Assembly (NCBI GenBank): GCA_021555105.2
Contig: CP134604.1
Coordinates: 3,572,501 to 3,636,500, forward strand
Reading direction: 5' to 3'
Length of the DNA stretch: 64,000 nt
Source: Thalassospiraceae bacterium LMO-JJ14
Lineage (GTDB): Bacteria; Pseudomonadota; Alphaproteobacteria; Rhodospirillales; Casp-alpha2
Shown here: positions 8,879 through 20,353 of the stretch, piece after piece
How the letters are laid out: each line of letters starts with the position of its first letter
Numbering within the stretch: position 1 is the first letter of the stretch
Program-made: the position numbers and the translations under genes
Notes under the pieces: model-generated
Seen by the model: only the letters and a program-made list of their open reading frames with translations
What the model was told of the DNA's origin: nothing
Database searches by the model: none

Positions 8879-9937
8879 CTAAAGTCCGGCCAGCACACGT
8901 CCCTTGTCGGTCAGTCCGGCGATCCGCTCGCCGAAAATGGCGAACCGCTCGTCACTGGTCTGACCGCGCAGGTAGCGGATATAGATCTGCTGCAGGATCA
9001 CGGCGATCTTGAAGACGCCGAAAACCTGATACCAGTGCACCGCCGAGCAGTCGAGGCCGCTCAGCGTTGCATAGCGCTCGATCACCTCGGCGCGCGAAGG
9101 GAAGCCGGGCGCCCATGTCGGCATCGACGCGCCTAAAATCCACGCCGGGTCGTCGTCACTCTGCCCCCAGAAAGTCAGCGTGTAGCCAAGATCGAGCAGC
9201 GGATCGCCGCGCGTGCACATGTCCCAGTCCAGCACCGCGCGCGGGATCGCGGGGTCGTCCGCATCGAGCAGCATGTTGTCGAGCTTGAAATCGTTGTGCA
9301 GCAGGGACACCCGCTGGCTTTGCGGCACGCCCCGGTGCAGCCAGGCGATGATGCTGTCCATCAGCGGATTTTCTTCGTGTACCGCGGCGGCCCAGCGTTT
9401 TTGCCATCCCTCAAGCTGCCGCTCGACGAAACCCTCCGGGCGGCCCAGATCCTGAAGACCGGCGGCGGCCGGATCGACCCCATGCAGGTCCGCCAGCACA
9501 TCGACCAGCATGTTCCCCATACGCGCCAAAAGTTCCGGCGTCCAGTCGCGGTCATCGGGCAGCTCGCGGCGCACGACGATGCCCTGCCGTCGTTCCATGA
9601 CATGAAACGGTGCACCGATAACGGTGTCGTCTTCGCAGACCGCGAAACTGCGCGGCGCCAACGCGAACGCCTGCCAAAGATCCTTCAGCACCCGGTGTTC
9701 GCGCAGCATGTCGTGCGCGGACGGCGCAACCGGCCCCAGCGGCGGCCGGCGCAGCACGTATTCCGCATCGCCGAACTTCACCAGGTACGTCAGGTTCGCG
9801 TGACCGCCGCCGAACTGTGCGAGATCGAACGCGCCGCCGGTATCGGGCAAATGGCGGCGCAGCCACGGCTCAAGCAACGTCGTGTCGAGCCGTTCGTCGG
9901 CGCGGATTTCGATGACTTCCCGGTCCGGCGCGCTCAT
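8879..9937 (-). CDS. Phosphotransferase family protein (APH-like, ACAD10/11-kinase type)
   Basis: A 352-residue kinase-fold protein of the aminoglycoside phosphotransferase superfamily. The catalytic loop is LLHNDFKLDNMLLD (H-x-D-x4-N) and the metal-binding motif is VLDWDM. This branch, linked to acyl-CoA dehydrogenases, is not for antibiotic resistance. The related Pseudomonas LvaA and the kinase domains of animal ACAD10/ACAD11 phosphorylate 4-hydroxyacyl-CoAs so that the phosphate can be eliminated. The ATG at 9937 begins 8 bases after the thiolase stop codon, so the gene ends the fadB-like, thiolase, kinase operon. An acyl-CoA dehydrogenase of the matching type starts divergently at 13542. 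The specific substrate is inferred, not shown. Confidence 0.8.
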   Translation of the reverse strand: MSAPDREVIEIRADERLDTTLLEPWLRRHLPDTGGAFDLAQFGGGHANLTYLVKFGDAEYVLRRPPLGPVAPSAHDMLREHRVLKDLWQAFALAPRSFAVCEDDTVIGAPFHVMERRQGIVVRRELPDDRDWTPELLARMGNMLVDVLADLHGVDPAAAGLQDLGRPEGFVERQLEGWQKRWAAAVHEENPLMDSIIAWLHRGVPQSQRVSLLHNDFKLDNMLLDADDPAIPRAVLDWDMCTRGDPLLDLGYTLTFWGQSDDDPAWILGASMPTWAPGFPSRAEVIERYATLSGLDCSAVHWYQVFGVFKIAVILQQIYIRYLRGQTSDERFAIFGERIAGLTDKGRVLAGL

Positions 9938-9945
9938 CTTTGGGC

Positions 9946-11127
<1,182 letters not shown>

Positions 11128-11153
11128 GATCTCTCCTTGTTGAATACAGTCCT

Positions 11154-13256
11154 TCAGGACTGATAATCGGCGAATGACTTACCTGATTTCGCCAGTTCCT
11201 CGAGCAGCGGTGCCGGGCGCAGCATGTCGCCGTGGGCATCGTGCAGTTTTTTCATGGTCTCATAGATTTTTGCAACACCGGTCAGGTCGGCATAGAACAT
11301 CGGTCCGCCGCGGCCGACCGGATACCCGTAACCGTGCACCCAGACCAGATCGATATCGCTGGCGCGCGTTGCGATCCCTTCGCCGAGAATCTTCGCCCCT
11401 TCGTTGATGTGCGTGTACATGCAGCGCTCAAGGATTTCCTGATCGCTGACGGGGCGGCGCTGGATACCGAACTCCGCCGAAACCCTACAGATCAGTGCCT
11501 CGATTTCCGGATCGGGTTCGGGTGTGCGGCTGCCTTCGGCGTAGGTGTACCAGCCCTTGCCGTTTTTCTGACCGTAGCGTCCCATCTCGTAAATGCGGTC
11601 GGCGATCGTCGAGGAATAGCGGTCATTGCTCGGTGTCGTTTCACGGCGGTGCTTGCGCACCATGTAGCCCACATCCATGCCCGCCAGATCGCCCATGGCG
11701 AACGGCCCCATGGCAAAGCCGAAGTCGTAAAAGACCCGGTCCACCTGTTGCGGCAAGGCCCCCTCTTCGAGCAGGAATTCTGCCTGCGAGCGGTAGGCAT
11801 AGAGCATGCGGTTGCCGACGAACCCGTCGCAGACGCCGACCATGACGCCGACCTTGCCGATGTCCTTGGAAAGCTTCATGACCGTCGCGATCACGTCAGC
11901 GGCGGTTTCCCTGCCGCGCACGTTTTCCATCAGTTTCATGATGTGCGCCGGGCTGAAGAAGTGCGTGCCGATCACGTCCGCCGGGCGGCTTGTGGCGGCG
12001 GCGATTTCGTCGACATCCAGCGTCGATGTATTTGTCGCCAGGATCGCGCCGGGCTTGCAGACCTCGTCCAGTTTTCTAAAGACCTTTTTCTTCAGGTCCA
12101 TGTCTTCGAACACCGCTTCGATGACGATATCCGCATCGGCGATGTCGGCATGATCGACGGTCCCCGACAGGCGCCCGAACGCCGCGTCCATTTCGTCCTC
12201 GGTGATACGCCCGCGCGCGACGCTGCCGGTATAGGTCTTCTTTGCCGCACTCATCCCGGCATCGAGTGCGTCCTGGCTCTGCTCAAGGATGGTGACGGGA
12301 ATCCCCGCGTTGGCAAAGCTCATCGCGATACCCCGGCCCATGGTGCCGCAGCCGATGACGGCAGCCTTCTTGACCGGACGCAGCGGCGTATCCCTGGGGA
12401 CGTCGGGAATCTTGTGCGCCTGGCGCTCGGCAAAGAACAGGTGCCGCGCCGCCTTTGACTGATCGGACAGCACCAGTTCGTCGAAGTGCTTGCGTTCCAG
12501 CTTCATGCCTTCGGCAACGCTGACGTACATGGCCGCCTCGACCGCATCGATGCAGCGTTGCGGCGCGATCAGGCCGCGCGCGCGTTTGGCGATCCTGTCG
12601 CGATACGCGGCAATCGTTTCAGCGGCGCCTTCGTCGGCGACGGTCATATCGCTGATGCGCCGGGGGCCTTTGCCCGATGCAATCAATTCATCGGCGAACG
12701 CGACGGCACCGCCGATCAAATCCCCTTCAGCCGGAACGATCGCGTCGAGATACCCCATAGCCAGCGCTTTTTCGGCATCGACATATTCGCCGCCGAGGAT
12801 GATATCCAGCGCCGGCGCGATACCGATCAGACGCGGCAGGCGCTGCGTCCCCCCGGCGCCCGGTAACAGGCCCAGATTGATCTCCGGCAGTCCGAAGCGC
12901 GCCGATGCGTCGCCGACCCGGTAATGGCAGCCCAGCGAGATTTCGCAGCCGCCGCCGACGGCGGTGCCGTGAATGGCGGCGACGACCGGCTTTTCGCTGG
13001 CTTCGATATTATTGATGAGCACCGAAAGTGACGGTTCCTGGCGCGGCTTGCCGAATTCCGTAATATCGGCGCCGCCGCAAAAACAGCGATTGCGCCCGGC
13101 AAGCACAATGGCCTGAACCGTATCGTCCGCCGCTGCCTTGGCAAACGCGGCGTCAATTCCCTGGCGTACAGCAACGCCGAGTGCATTGACGGGCGGATTA
13201 TCGAGGACGATAACGGCAACATGGCCACGCTTTTCATAGTCGACAGGGGACGTCAT
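11154..13256 (-). CDS. Bifunctional enoyl-CoA hydratase / 3-hydroxyacyl-CoA dehydrogenase (FadB/FadJ-like)
   Basis: A 700-residue protein with an N-terminal crotonase domain (residues 1-190, oxyanion-hole segment around [10 protein letters not shown] and [16 protein letters not shown]). The NAD-binding 3-hydroxyacyl-CoA dehydrogenase domain begins near [19 protein letters not shown] (about residue 300). The substrate-binding C-terminal repeats carry [17 protein letters not shown]. It hydrates enoyl-CoA and oxidises the 3-hydroxyacyl-CoA with NAD. The ATG at 13256 is preceded by AAGGATCATCCG. It is the first gene of the operon that continues with the thiolase and the kinase, and it diverges from the acyl-CoA dehydrogenase at 13542 over 285 bases that hold both promoters. 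Confidence 0.92.
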   Translation of the reverse strand: MTSPVDYEKRGHVAVIVLDNPPVNALGVAVRQGIDAAFAKAAADDTVQAIVLAGRNRCFCGGADITEFGKPRQEPSLSVLINNIEASEKPVVAAIHGTAVGGGCEISLGCHYRVGDASARFGLPEINLGLLPGAGGTQRLPRLIGIAPALDIILGGEYVDAEKALAMGYLDAIVPAEGDLIGGAVAFADELIASGKGPRRISDMTVADEGAAETIAAYRDRIAKRARGLIAPQRCIDAVEAAMYVSVAEGMKLERKHFDELVLSDQSKAARHLFFAERQAHKIPDVPRDTPLRPVKKAAVIGCGTMGRGIAMSFANAGIPVTILEQSQDALDAGMSAAKKTYTGSVARGRITEDEMDAAFGRLSGTVDHADIADADIVIEAVFEDMDLKKKVFRKLDEVCKPGAILATNTSTLDVDEIAAATSRPADVIGTHFFSPAHIMKLMENVRGRETAADVIATVMKLSKDIGKVGVMVGVCDGFVGNRMLYAYRSQAEFLLEEGALPQQVDRVFYDFGFAMGPFAMGDLAGMDVGYMVRKHRRETTPSNDRYSSTIADRIYEMGRYGQKNGKGWYTYAEGSRTPEPDPEIEALICRVSAEFGIQRRPVSDQEILERCMYTHINEGAKILGEGIATRASDIDLVWVHGYGYPVGRGGPMFYADLTGVAKIYETMKKLHDAHGDMLRPAPLLEELAKSGKSFADYQS

Positions 13257-13541
13257 CGGATGATCCTTTTTTGAAACTTGCTTTTGCAGTGCGAAACTGC
13301 AGTATGGGATGGAGCCTCGGAGTTGTCCAGCCCATGCGCCTTGCCGAAACAAAGTTTTGCCCATTTATGCGATGATCGCCAGCCTCGGAAATTCTGCTGG
13401 ATATTCTCTTCGGTTTTCTGGCGGTTTCTGGGGGATTCTGGCTGCGGCGGATGCGAAACTCCGGCAAACTACCGGCAAACGAACAGGCAGACCGGGCAAT
13501 CCGGTTTCACCGCCGCGTCGTCAAACAAAGGCAGAAAGAGC

Positions 13542-14765
13542 ATGAATTTCGATTTTTCAGAACGCACCGAAGAACTCCGCGCACGGCTGATGGCGTTCAT
13601 GGACGAACATGTCTATCCGAACGAAAAAGTCTACCACGAGCAGTTGGAGGCCGGTGAGCACTGGGCAACGCCGCCTGTCATGGAAGAGCTGAAGAGCAAA
13701 GCCAAAAAGGCCGGACTGTGGAACCTGTTCCTGCCCGAAGCCGAATATGGCGCCGGGCTGAGCAACCTCGAATATGCACCGTTGTGCGAGATCATGGGCC
13801 GCTCGCCGATCGGTCCCGAGGTCTTCAATTGCGCGGCCCCCGATACCGGCAACATGGAAGTGCTGGTGCGCTACGGCTCGGATGAACAGAAGGAACGCTG
13901 GCTGAAACCGTTGCTGGACGGTGAAATCCGTTCCGCGTTTGCGATGACCGAACCCGACGTCGCGTCTTCCGATGCCACCAACATCCAATCCAGCATTGTC
14001 CGTGACGGCGACGACTATATCCTGAACGGCCGCAAGTGGTGGACGTCGGGCGCCGGCGATGCACGCTGCGAGATTCTCATCTTTATGGGCAAGTCCGACC
14101 CGAGTGCGGAAAAATACCGCCAGCAGTCGATGGTCCTGGTGCCCAGGGACACGCCCGGCGTGACCCTGATCCGCCCGCTGACGGTGTTCGGTTACGACCA
14201 CGCGCCGCACGGTCACTTCGAGATCGATTTCAAGGACGTACGCGTGCCGGTATCGAACATGATCCTCGGTGAAGGGCGCGGGTTCGAGATCGCGCAGGGG
14301 CGTCTCGGCCCCGGCCGCATTCATCATTGCATGCGCCTGATCGGTGTCGCCGAACGCTCCCTCGAAGCGATGTGCGCGCGCGCCAAGAAACGGGTCGCCT
14401 TCGGCAAGCCGCTCGCCGAACAGGGCGTCGTCATGGATGTCATTTCACGTTCGCGCATCGAAATCGAACAGGCCCGGCTGCTGACGCTCAAAGCCGCCTA
14501 TATGATGGATACCGTCGGCAACAAGATCGCCCGCTCGGAAATCGCCATGATCAAGGTCATCGCCCCGCAGATGGCCTGCGACGTCATCGACCGCGCGATA
14601 CAGGTTCATGGCGGCGGCGGCGTGTCCGAGGATTTCGGCCTCGCCTATGCCTGGGCCAAGACGCGCAGCCTCAGGCTCGCCGACGGCCCCGACGAAGTCC
14701 ACCGCACATCGCTGGCGAAGATGGAATTGAAAAAGCAGAGCCCACGCTGGATTTACAGCGACTGA
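13542..14765 (+). CDS. Acyl-CoA dehydrogenase family protein (ACAD11/LvaC-like)
   Basis: A 407-residue flavoprotein of the acyl-CoA dehydrogenase superfamily. [16 protein letters not shown] and the sequence [13 protein letters not shown] mark the middle domain. The C-terminal [19 protein letters not shown] replaces the usual YEGT-type motif, which is characteristic of the ACAD10/ACAD11 and LvaC subgroup. That subgroup acts on 4-phospho-acyl-CoAs or long or branched chains. The ATG at 13542 follows GCAGAAAGAGC. It diverges from the fadB-like operon that ends with an APH-type kinase, matching the kinase-dehydrogenase pairing of that subgroup. It converges on the AraC-type regulator gene with a 16-base gap. 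Confidence 0.85.
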   Translation: MNFDFSERTEELRARLMAFMDEHVYPNEKVYHEQLEAGEHWATPPVMEELKSKAKKAGLWNLFLPEAEYGAGLSNLEYAPLCEIMGRSPIGPEVFNCAAPDTGNMEVLVRYGSDEQKERWLKPLLDGEIRSAFAMTEPDVASSDATNIQSSIVRDGDDYILNGRKWWTSGAGDARCEILIFMGKSDPSAEKYRQQSMVLVPRDTPGVTLIRPLTVFGYDHAPHGHFEIDFKDVRVPVSNMILGEGRGFEIAQGRLGPGRIHHCMRLIGVAERSLEAMCARAKKRVAFGKPLAEQGVVMDVISRSRIEIEQARLLTLKAAYMMDTVGNKIARSEIAMIKVIAPQMACDVIDRAIQVHGGGGVSEDFGLAYAWAKTRSLRLADGPDEVHRTSLAKMELKKQSPRWIYSD

Positions 14766-14781
14766 CCGGGCGCGGTTCCCC

Positions 14782-15726
14782 TCAACGCGGCTGGCGTGTG
14801 CGCTCGGCGCTCGGCGGATAGCCCTTCAGCGCGCGATAGGCCTTGGTGAAATGACTGGGGCTGTAAAATCCGGTGGCCATCGCCACTTCGCTGATGGTCA
14901 GCGCGCTCTGGCGCAGCAAGCGCCCGGCGTATTCGATCCGAACCGTCAGATACACATGCTGAAACGTCGCCCCGAGGTGGGCCTTGAACAGCCGGCTCAG
15001 GTGACGTTCGCTGACACCGGCGAAGCGCGCCATCGTCGCGCGGTCGAGCGGCGTTTCCGGTGTGCTTTCCATCTTTTCCAGCACCGAAAGCAGCACCGGG
15101 TGATGGATACCGTAGGTTTCGATCAGGGACGCTTTCTGAGACTCCGTCCCGGCACCGACATGCGTGTGCAGAAACCAGTCGCTGACCCGGCGCGCGAAAT
15201 CCTCGCCCATCTGCTCGGCAATCAGCGCATGCATCATGTCCAGCGGCGCGACGCCGCCGCCACAGGTGATCCGGTTGCCGTCGATCACGTAGCGTGATTT
15301 TTCGGGAACCAGGTCCGGAAACGCTTCCATGAAGGCCGGGGCATGCTCCCAGTGTATCGTGAAGCGGCGGTTTTCGAGCAAGCCCGCGGCAGCGACCAGA
15401 TAAGGCCCGCCGGAAATGCCGCCGATCCGCACCCCGCCCCGGGCCAGCGTCCTGAGACGGTCGAGAACGCCGGGATGATTCCAGTGCGACGGGTCGCCAC
15501 CGGCACACACCAGCACGATATCCAGATCGGTGCCGGCCGCTGCAAGCGGCTGCACGGGGATTTGTGCGCCCGATGAGGTGCGCGCGACATCGGGGTGCAG
15601 GGCGTATGCGCTGAGCCGGTAGTGTTCCTGTCCGGCCAGCAGGTTTGCAGCCCTGAGCGGCTCGCTCGCCGAGGCGAAGGACATCAGGGCAAATCCGGGG
15701 ATCAGGATAAAACCGACCTTTTGCAC
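14782..15726 (-). CDS. GlxA family transcriptional regulator (DJ-1/PfpI domain plus AraC HTH), GbdR-like
   Basis: A 314-residue regulator. Residues 1-175 form a DJ-1/PfpI-like glutamine-amidotransferase fold without an obvious catalytic role (GGISGGPYLVAAAGLLENRR). Residues about 215-314 hold an AraC-type double helix-turn-helix (MARFAGVSERHLSRLFKAHL and ISEVAMATGFYSPSHFTKAY). This architecture is that of GbdR, SouR and CdhR of Pseudomonas, which sense glycine betaine/dimethylglycine, sarcosine and carnitine. The start is a GTG at 15726. It diverges from soxBDAG across about 119 bases, so it is most likely the activator of the sarcosine oxidase operon. Confidence 0.88.
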   Translation of the reverse strand: MQKVGFILIPGFALMSFASASEPLRAANLLAGQEHYRLSAYALHPDVARTSSGAQIPVQPLAAAGTDLDIVLVCAGGDPSHWNHPGVLDRLRTLARGGVRIGGISGGPYLVAAAGLLENRRFTIHWEHAPAFMEAFPDLVPEKSRYVIDGNRITCGGGVAPLDMMHALIAEQMGEDFARRVSDWFLHTHVGAGTESQKASLIETYGIHHPVLLSVLEKMESTPETPLDRATMARFAGVSERHLSRLFKAHLGATFQHVYLTVRIEYAGRLLRQSALTISEVAMATGFYSPSHFTKAYRALKGYPPSAERTRQPR

Positions 15727-15845
15727 AGACGCCCCCGGATCAATCGAAAATACGTCCTTTATTTACATGTATATGTCCCTTTACGGCAAGCGGAGCGCTG
15801 ACGTCCGTGCAATTATGATGGCTGTGATCATCCGTGGGGTTCTTC

Positions 15846-17096
15846 ATGCGTTATTCCGCACTGTCGATTATTCGCAACGCGCTCGGCGGCAACCGCGGCT
15901 GGAAGCCTGTCTGGCGGACCCCCGAGCCGAAGCCGCATTACGATGTCATCATTGCCGGCGGTGGCGGTCACGGGCTGGCGACGGCGTATTATCTGGCGCG
16001 TGAATTCGGCATCCGCAATATCGGCGTGCTGGAAAAGAGCTACATCGGCTCCGGCAACGTCGGCCGGAACACGACGATCATCCGGTCCAATTACCTGCTC
16101 GAAGGCAACAATCCGTTTTACGAGCTTTCGCTGAAGCTCTGGGAAGGGCTGGAACAGCAGTTCAATTTCAACGCCATGGTTTCACAGCGCGGCGTCATCA
16201 ATCTGTTCCACAGCGATGCCCAGCGCGACGCCGCGGCACGGCGCGGCAACGCCATGCGCCTGCACGGTGTCGATGCGGAACTTGTCGAGCGCGAAGGCGT
16301 CCGCGACATGCTGCCGTTCCTGGATTACAACAACGCCCGCTTTCCCATCATGGGCGGCCTTTTGCAGCGGCGCGGCGGCACGGTGCGCCACGATGCCGTT
16401 GCCTGGGGCTTTGCCCGCGGTGCCGACAGTTATGGCGTCGACATCATACAGGACTGCGAAATGACCGGCGTGCGCCGCGACGGCAACCGCGTCGTCGGCG
16501 TCGAGACATCGAAAGGCTATATCGCCTGTGACAAGCTGGCGCTTTCGGCCGCCGGGCATTCCAGTGTCGTCGCCGAGATGGCGGGCCTGAAACTGCCGAT
16601 CGAAAGCCATGTGCTGCAGGCTTTCGTCAGCGAAGGGCTGAAGCCGTTTATCGACATGGTCGTGACCTTCGGCGTCGGGCATTTCTATGTCTCGCAATCG
16701 GACAAAGGCGGCCTTGTCTTCGGCGGCGATATCGACGGCTACAATTCCTATGCCCGGCGCGGCAACCTGGCGACGGTCGAGCATGTGATCGAGGCCGGCG
16801 TTTCCATGATCCCGGCACTGTCGCGCGTCAAGGTGCTCAGAAGCTGGGGCGGCATCATGGACATGAGCATGGACGGCTCGCCGATCATCGACAAGGCGCC
16901 GCTCGACAACCTGTATATCAACGCCGGGTGGTGTTACGGCGGCTTCAAGGCGACGCCAGCGTCGGGGTGGTGCTATGCCCACCTGATCGCCACCGACACG
17001 CCGCATCCCGTGGCCACGCAGATGCGGCTCGACCGCTTCGAGCGCGGCTATCTGATCGACGAGCGCGGCGCCGGCGCGCAGCCGAACCTGCATTAG
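15846..17096 (+). CDS. soxB: Sarcosine oxidase subunit beta
   Basis: A 416-residue FAD subunit of heterotetrameric sarcosine oxidase, the subunit where sarcosine is oxidised to glycine and a methylene group. The N terminus MRYSALSIIRNAL is typical of proteobacterial SoxB, and the dinucleotide-binding motif is VIIAGGGGHGLATAYYLA. GSGNVGRNTTIIRSNY surrounds the covalent FMN/FAD region, and NAGWCYGGFKATPASGW lies near the C terminus. The ATG at 15846 is used in preference to an upstream in-frame GTG at 15834. It is the first gene of the soxBDAG operon, with 9 bases to soxD. Confidence 0.95.
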   Translation: MRYSALSIIRNALGGNRGWKPVWRTPEPKPHYDVIIAGGGGHGLATAYYLAREFGIRNIGVLEKSYIGSGNVGRNTTIIRSNYLLEGNNPFYELSLKLWEGLEQQFNFNAMVSQRGVINLFHSDAQRDAAARRGNAMRLHGVDAELVEREGVRDMLPFLDYNNARFPIMGGLLQRRGGTVRHDAVAWGFARGADSYGVDIIQDCEMTGVRRDGNRVVGVETSKGYIACDKLALSAAGHSSVVAEMAGLKLPIESHVLQAFVSEGLKPFIDMVVTFGVGHFYVSQSDKGGLVFGGDIDGYNSYARRGNLATVEHVIEAGVSMIPALSRVKVLRSWGGIMDMSMDGSPIIDKAPLDNLYINAGWCYGGFKATPASGWCYAHLIATDTPHPVATQMRLDRFERGYLIDERGAGAQPNLH

Positions 17097-17105
17097 GATG
17101 ATGTC

Positions 17106-17378
17106 ATGGCGAGCCTGATCGATTGTCCGCACTGTGGCGCCCGGCCCAAGGAAGAATTCACCATCAAGGGCAGCGCCGAGGCCGAACGCCCGCAAGCCGA
17201 GGCCGGAAACGAGGCGTGGTTCGGCTATGTCTATCTGCGCGACAACCCCATCGGCCGTGTCCGCGAATACTGGCACCACACATCGGGCTGCCGCCGCTGG
17301 CTGATCGTCGAACGCGACAATACCGATCATACCGTCCACCAGGTGCTGGACGCCGCAGCCGAAAAGCGCACGCCATGA
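17106..17378 (+). CDS. soxD: Sarcosine oxidase subunit delta
   Basis: A 90-residue subunit with the zinc-binding pattern of SoxD: CPHCG at the N terminus, and HHTSGCRRWLIVERD further on. It is small and structural, coordinating zinc in the heterotetramer. AGGATGATGTC precedes the ATG. The last bases overlap the soxA start in an ATGA arrangement, showing translational coupling. Confidence 0.95.
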   Translation: MASLIDCPHCGARPKEEFTIKGSAEAERPQAEAGNEAWFGYVYLRDNPIGRVREYWHHTSGCRRWLIVERDNTDHTVHQVLDAAAEKRTP

Positions 17379-20353
17379 CCTCGTATCGCCTGAAAAGCGG
17401 TGGCCGCATCGATCGCGGCAAGACGGTCGGCTTCTCCTTCGACGGGACGCCGATGCAGGGCTTCGACGGCGACACCCTTGCCTCGGCGCTTCTCGCCAAC
17501 GGCCGCCGGCTGATGGGCCGGAGCTTCAAGTATCACCGGCCGCGCGGCGTCCTGACGGCCGGCTCGTCGGAGCCGAATGCCCTGGTGACGCTCGGTGAAG
17601 ACGGCCGCACCGAGCCCAACTGCCGCGCCACGACGGTTGAGCTTTACGAGGGATTAAGCGCACGCAGCCAGAACCGCTGGCCGTCGCTCTCGTTCGATAT
17701 CGGCGAGATCAATTCGCTGCTGTCGCCGTTCCTGAGCGCCGGGTTCTACTACAAAACCTTCATGTGGCCGGCCGCGCTGTGGGAAAAACTCTATGAGCCC
17801 GTGATCCGCCGCGCCGCCGGTCTCGGGCGCGCGACCTATGACGCCGATCCCGACGTATACGAAAAACGTTGGGCGCACTGCGACCTGCTGATCGTCGGCA
17901 CCGGACCGACGGGGCTCGCGGCGGCGCTGACGGCGGCACGGGCCGGCGCGCGGGTGATCGTCGCCGACGAGCAGGCGGCACCGGGCGGCTCCCTGCTTTC
18001 GGAAACGCGCGAGATCGACGCCATCCCGGCGGCGGATTACGCGCAGCGGCTGATCGGCGAACTGGCAACCATGACGAACGTCACGATGCTGCCCCGGACC
18101 ACGGTCTTCGGCTGTTACGACGACCGGGTCTACGGCGCCGTTGAGCGGGTGCAGAAGCATGTCCTTGTCCCCGATCCCGACAAGCCGGTCGAGCGGCTCT
18201 GGCGGATTGCCGCCCGGCGCTGCATTCTCGCCGCAGGGGCCGAGGAACGCCCGCTGGTTTTCGGCGGCAACGACCGGCCCGGCGTCATGACCGCTGAGGC
18301 GGTTCGCACCTATGCCAACCAATACGGTGTGGCTGCCGGAAAAAGCGTCGCGCTGTTCACCAACAATGCCTCGGCCTATCGCACCGCCCGCGATCTGGAA
18401 GCGCACGGCATCGAGGTTGCGGCGATCATCGATTCACGCCCCGATGCCCCGGACGATCATGACTATCACGGCCATGCCCGGGTCTTTCGCGGCGCCGTCG
18501 TCACCGCAACGCGCGGCTGGCGCGGCCTCACTGCCGTCACGGTCACGCGCGGCGGCGTGGCAGAGGAAATCAAGGCCGATGCGCTGGGCATGTCCGGCGG
18601 CTGGAATCCGGTCGTCAGCCTGGCCTGTCAGCGCGGCGACAAACCGGTTTGGTCGGATGCCCACGCGGCATTCCTGCCGCCGCCGCCCAGAGACGGCCTG
18701 AGCACCGGTGGCAGCGCGGCCGGGATCGGCACCTTGTCCGGGTGTCTGAGAAACGGTGCCGAACTGGCGGCCGACGCCGTCTCGGCGCTCGGCTTCAAGG
18801 CCCCGGCGTTCGATGCGCTCACGATCGAGGACGACCCGGACATCGCCGTCACGCCGCTGTGGTATGTCGGCGAAAGCAAAGGCCAGAGCAAGGGCAAGGC
18901 CTTCGTCGATTTCCAGAACGATGTGCACGCGGCCGATCTGGGCCTTGCGGTGCGCGAAGGCTACGGCCATGTCGAGCACACAAAACGCTACACCACCACC
19001 GGCATGGCGACCGATCAGGGCAAGCTGTCGAACGTCAATGCGATCGGCATCCTTGCCGAGGCGCGCGGCCTCACGCCCCCCGAAGTCGGCACCACGACCT
19101 ACCGTCCGTTCTATACGCCGGTCTCGTTCGGCGCCCTGGCCGGGACGCATCGTGGCCGCCATTTCCAGCCGGTGCGGCTGTCGCCACTGCATGACTGGGC
19201 AGCGAAGCGGGGCGCAGAGTTCGTCGAGGTCGGTCAGTGGTACCGGTCGTCCTGGTTCCTGAAAAAAGGCGAAACCCATTGGCGCGAAAGCGTCGACCGC
19301 GAGGTCCTCGCCGTTCGCCGCAGTGTCGGCATCTGCGATGTGTCTACGCTCGGCAAGATCGAGGTCACCGGCAGCGACGCCGCCGAATTCCTCAACCGTG
19401 TCTACTGCAACGGCTTTGCCAAACTGCCGCTCGGCAAGGCCCGCTATGGCCTGATGTTGCGCGAGGACGGCTTCATCTATGACGACGGCACGACCAGCCG
19501 TCTCGGTGAAAATCATTTCTTCATGACCACGACGACGGCGTTGGCGGCCGGCGTGCTGGCACACCTTGAATTCTGCGCGCAGGCGCACTGGCCCGAACTC
19601 GATGTCCGCTTCATTACCGCCACCGACCAGTGGGCGCAGATCGCCGTCGCCGGCCCGAATGCCCGCAACGTGCTGCAGAAAATCGTCGACGAGGATATTT
19701 CCGACGCGGCGTTCCCGTTCCTCGCGGCCCGGACCGTGGGGCTGCTGGGCGGGCAGCTACAGGCGCGGCTGTTCAGGATTTCGTTTTCCGGAGAGCTTGC
19801 CTATGAGCTTGCCGTGCCGGCGGCGTATGGCGAGGCCGTCGCCGATCTGATCATGCAGCGCGGCGAGGAATTCGCCATCACGCCCTACGGCACCGAAGCC
19901 ATGGGCGTCATGCGCATCGAAAAGGGCCACGTCACGCACGCCGAGATCAACGGCACCGTGGTGCCCGACGATATCGGCATGGGACGCATGGTGTCACAGA
20001 AGAAAGCGGACTTCATCGGCTGCGCCATGCTGCAGCGGGAAGGCCTTGGCGCCCCCGACCGGCTCAAGCTCGTCGGCCTCATACCCGTCGACAGGGCCGA
20101 CAGCTTCAAAACCGGTGCGCATATCGCGAATGCGACCGGTGCGCCCTCGCTCGCCACCGATCAGGGCTATGTCACGTCGAGCTGCTTCTCGCCGAACCTG
20201 GGACATCACATCGGCCTGGCGCTGGTCAAGCGCGGCCACGAGCGGCATGGCGAGGATATCATCGTCTGGGATGCGCTGCGCGAACAGAACATCGTCGCCA
20301 CCATCTGCGCGCCGGTATTCGTCGATCCTGAAAACGAGAAGCTGCATGTCTGA
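17375..20353 (+). CDS. soxA: Sarcosine oxidase subunit alpha
   Basis: A 992-residue subunit, the usual length for SoxA. The N-terminal about 110 residues are a ferredoxin-like domain (GFSFDGTPMQGFDGDTLASAL). The NAD-binding flavoprotein domain has LLIVGTGPTGLAAALTAAR near residue 170. The C-terminal about 380 residues are a GcvT-like aminomethyltransferase domain (ending with LGHHIGLALVKRGHE), which moves the methylene group to tetrahydrofolate. The ATG at 17375 overlaps the soxD stop, and the gene overlaps soxG by 8 bases. With soxB, soxD and soxG it forms the cytoplasmic enzyme that converts sarcosine to glycine, 5,10-methylene-THF and hydrogen peroxide. Confidence 0.95.
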   Translation: MTSYRLKSGGRIDRGKTVGFSFDGTPMQGFDGDTLASALLANGRRLMGRSFKYHRPRGVLTAGSSEPNALVTLGEDGRTEPNCRATTVELYEGLSARSQNRWPSLSFDIGEINSLLSPFLSAGFYYKTFMWPAALWEKLYEPVIRRAAGLGRATYDADPDVYEKRWAHCDLLIVGTGPTGLAAALTAARAGARVIVADEQAAPGGSLLSETREIDAIPAADYAQRLIGELATMTNVTMLPRTTVFGCYDDRVYGAVERVQKHVLVPDPDKPVERLWRIAARRCILAAGAEERPLVFGGNDRPGVMTAEAVRTYANQYGVAAGKSVALFTNNASAYRTARDLEAHGIEVAAIIDSRPDAPDDHDYHGHARVFRGAVVTATRGWRGLTAVTVTRGGVAEEIKADALGMSGGWNPVVSLACQRGDKPVWSDAHAAFLPPPPRDGLSTGGSAAGIGTLSGCLRNGAELAADAVSALGFKAPAFDALTIEDDPDIAVTPLWYVGESKGQSKGKAFVDFQNDVHAADLGLAVREGYGHVEHTKRYTTTGMATDQGKLSNVNAIGILAEARGLTPPEVGTTTYRPFYTPVSFGALAGTHRGRHFQPVRLSPLHDWAAKRGAEFVEVGQWYRSSWFLKKGETHWRESVDREVLAVRRSVGICDVSTLGKIEVTGSDAAEFLNRVYCNGFAKLPLGKARYGLMLREDGFIYDDGTTSRLGENHFFMTTTTALAAGVLAHLEFCAQAHWPELDVRFITATDQWAQIAVAGPNARNVLQKIVDEDISDAAFPFLAARTVGLLGGQLQARLFRISFSGELAYELAVPAAYGEAVADLIMQRGEEFAITPYGTEAMGVMRIEKGHVTHAEINGTVVPDDIGMGRMVSQKKADFIGCAMLQREGLGAPDRLKLVGLIPVDRADSFKTGAHIANATGAPSLATDQGYVTSSCFSPNLGHHIGLALVKRGHERHGEDIIVWDALREQNIVATICAPVFVDPENEKLHV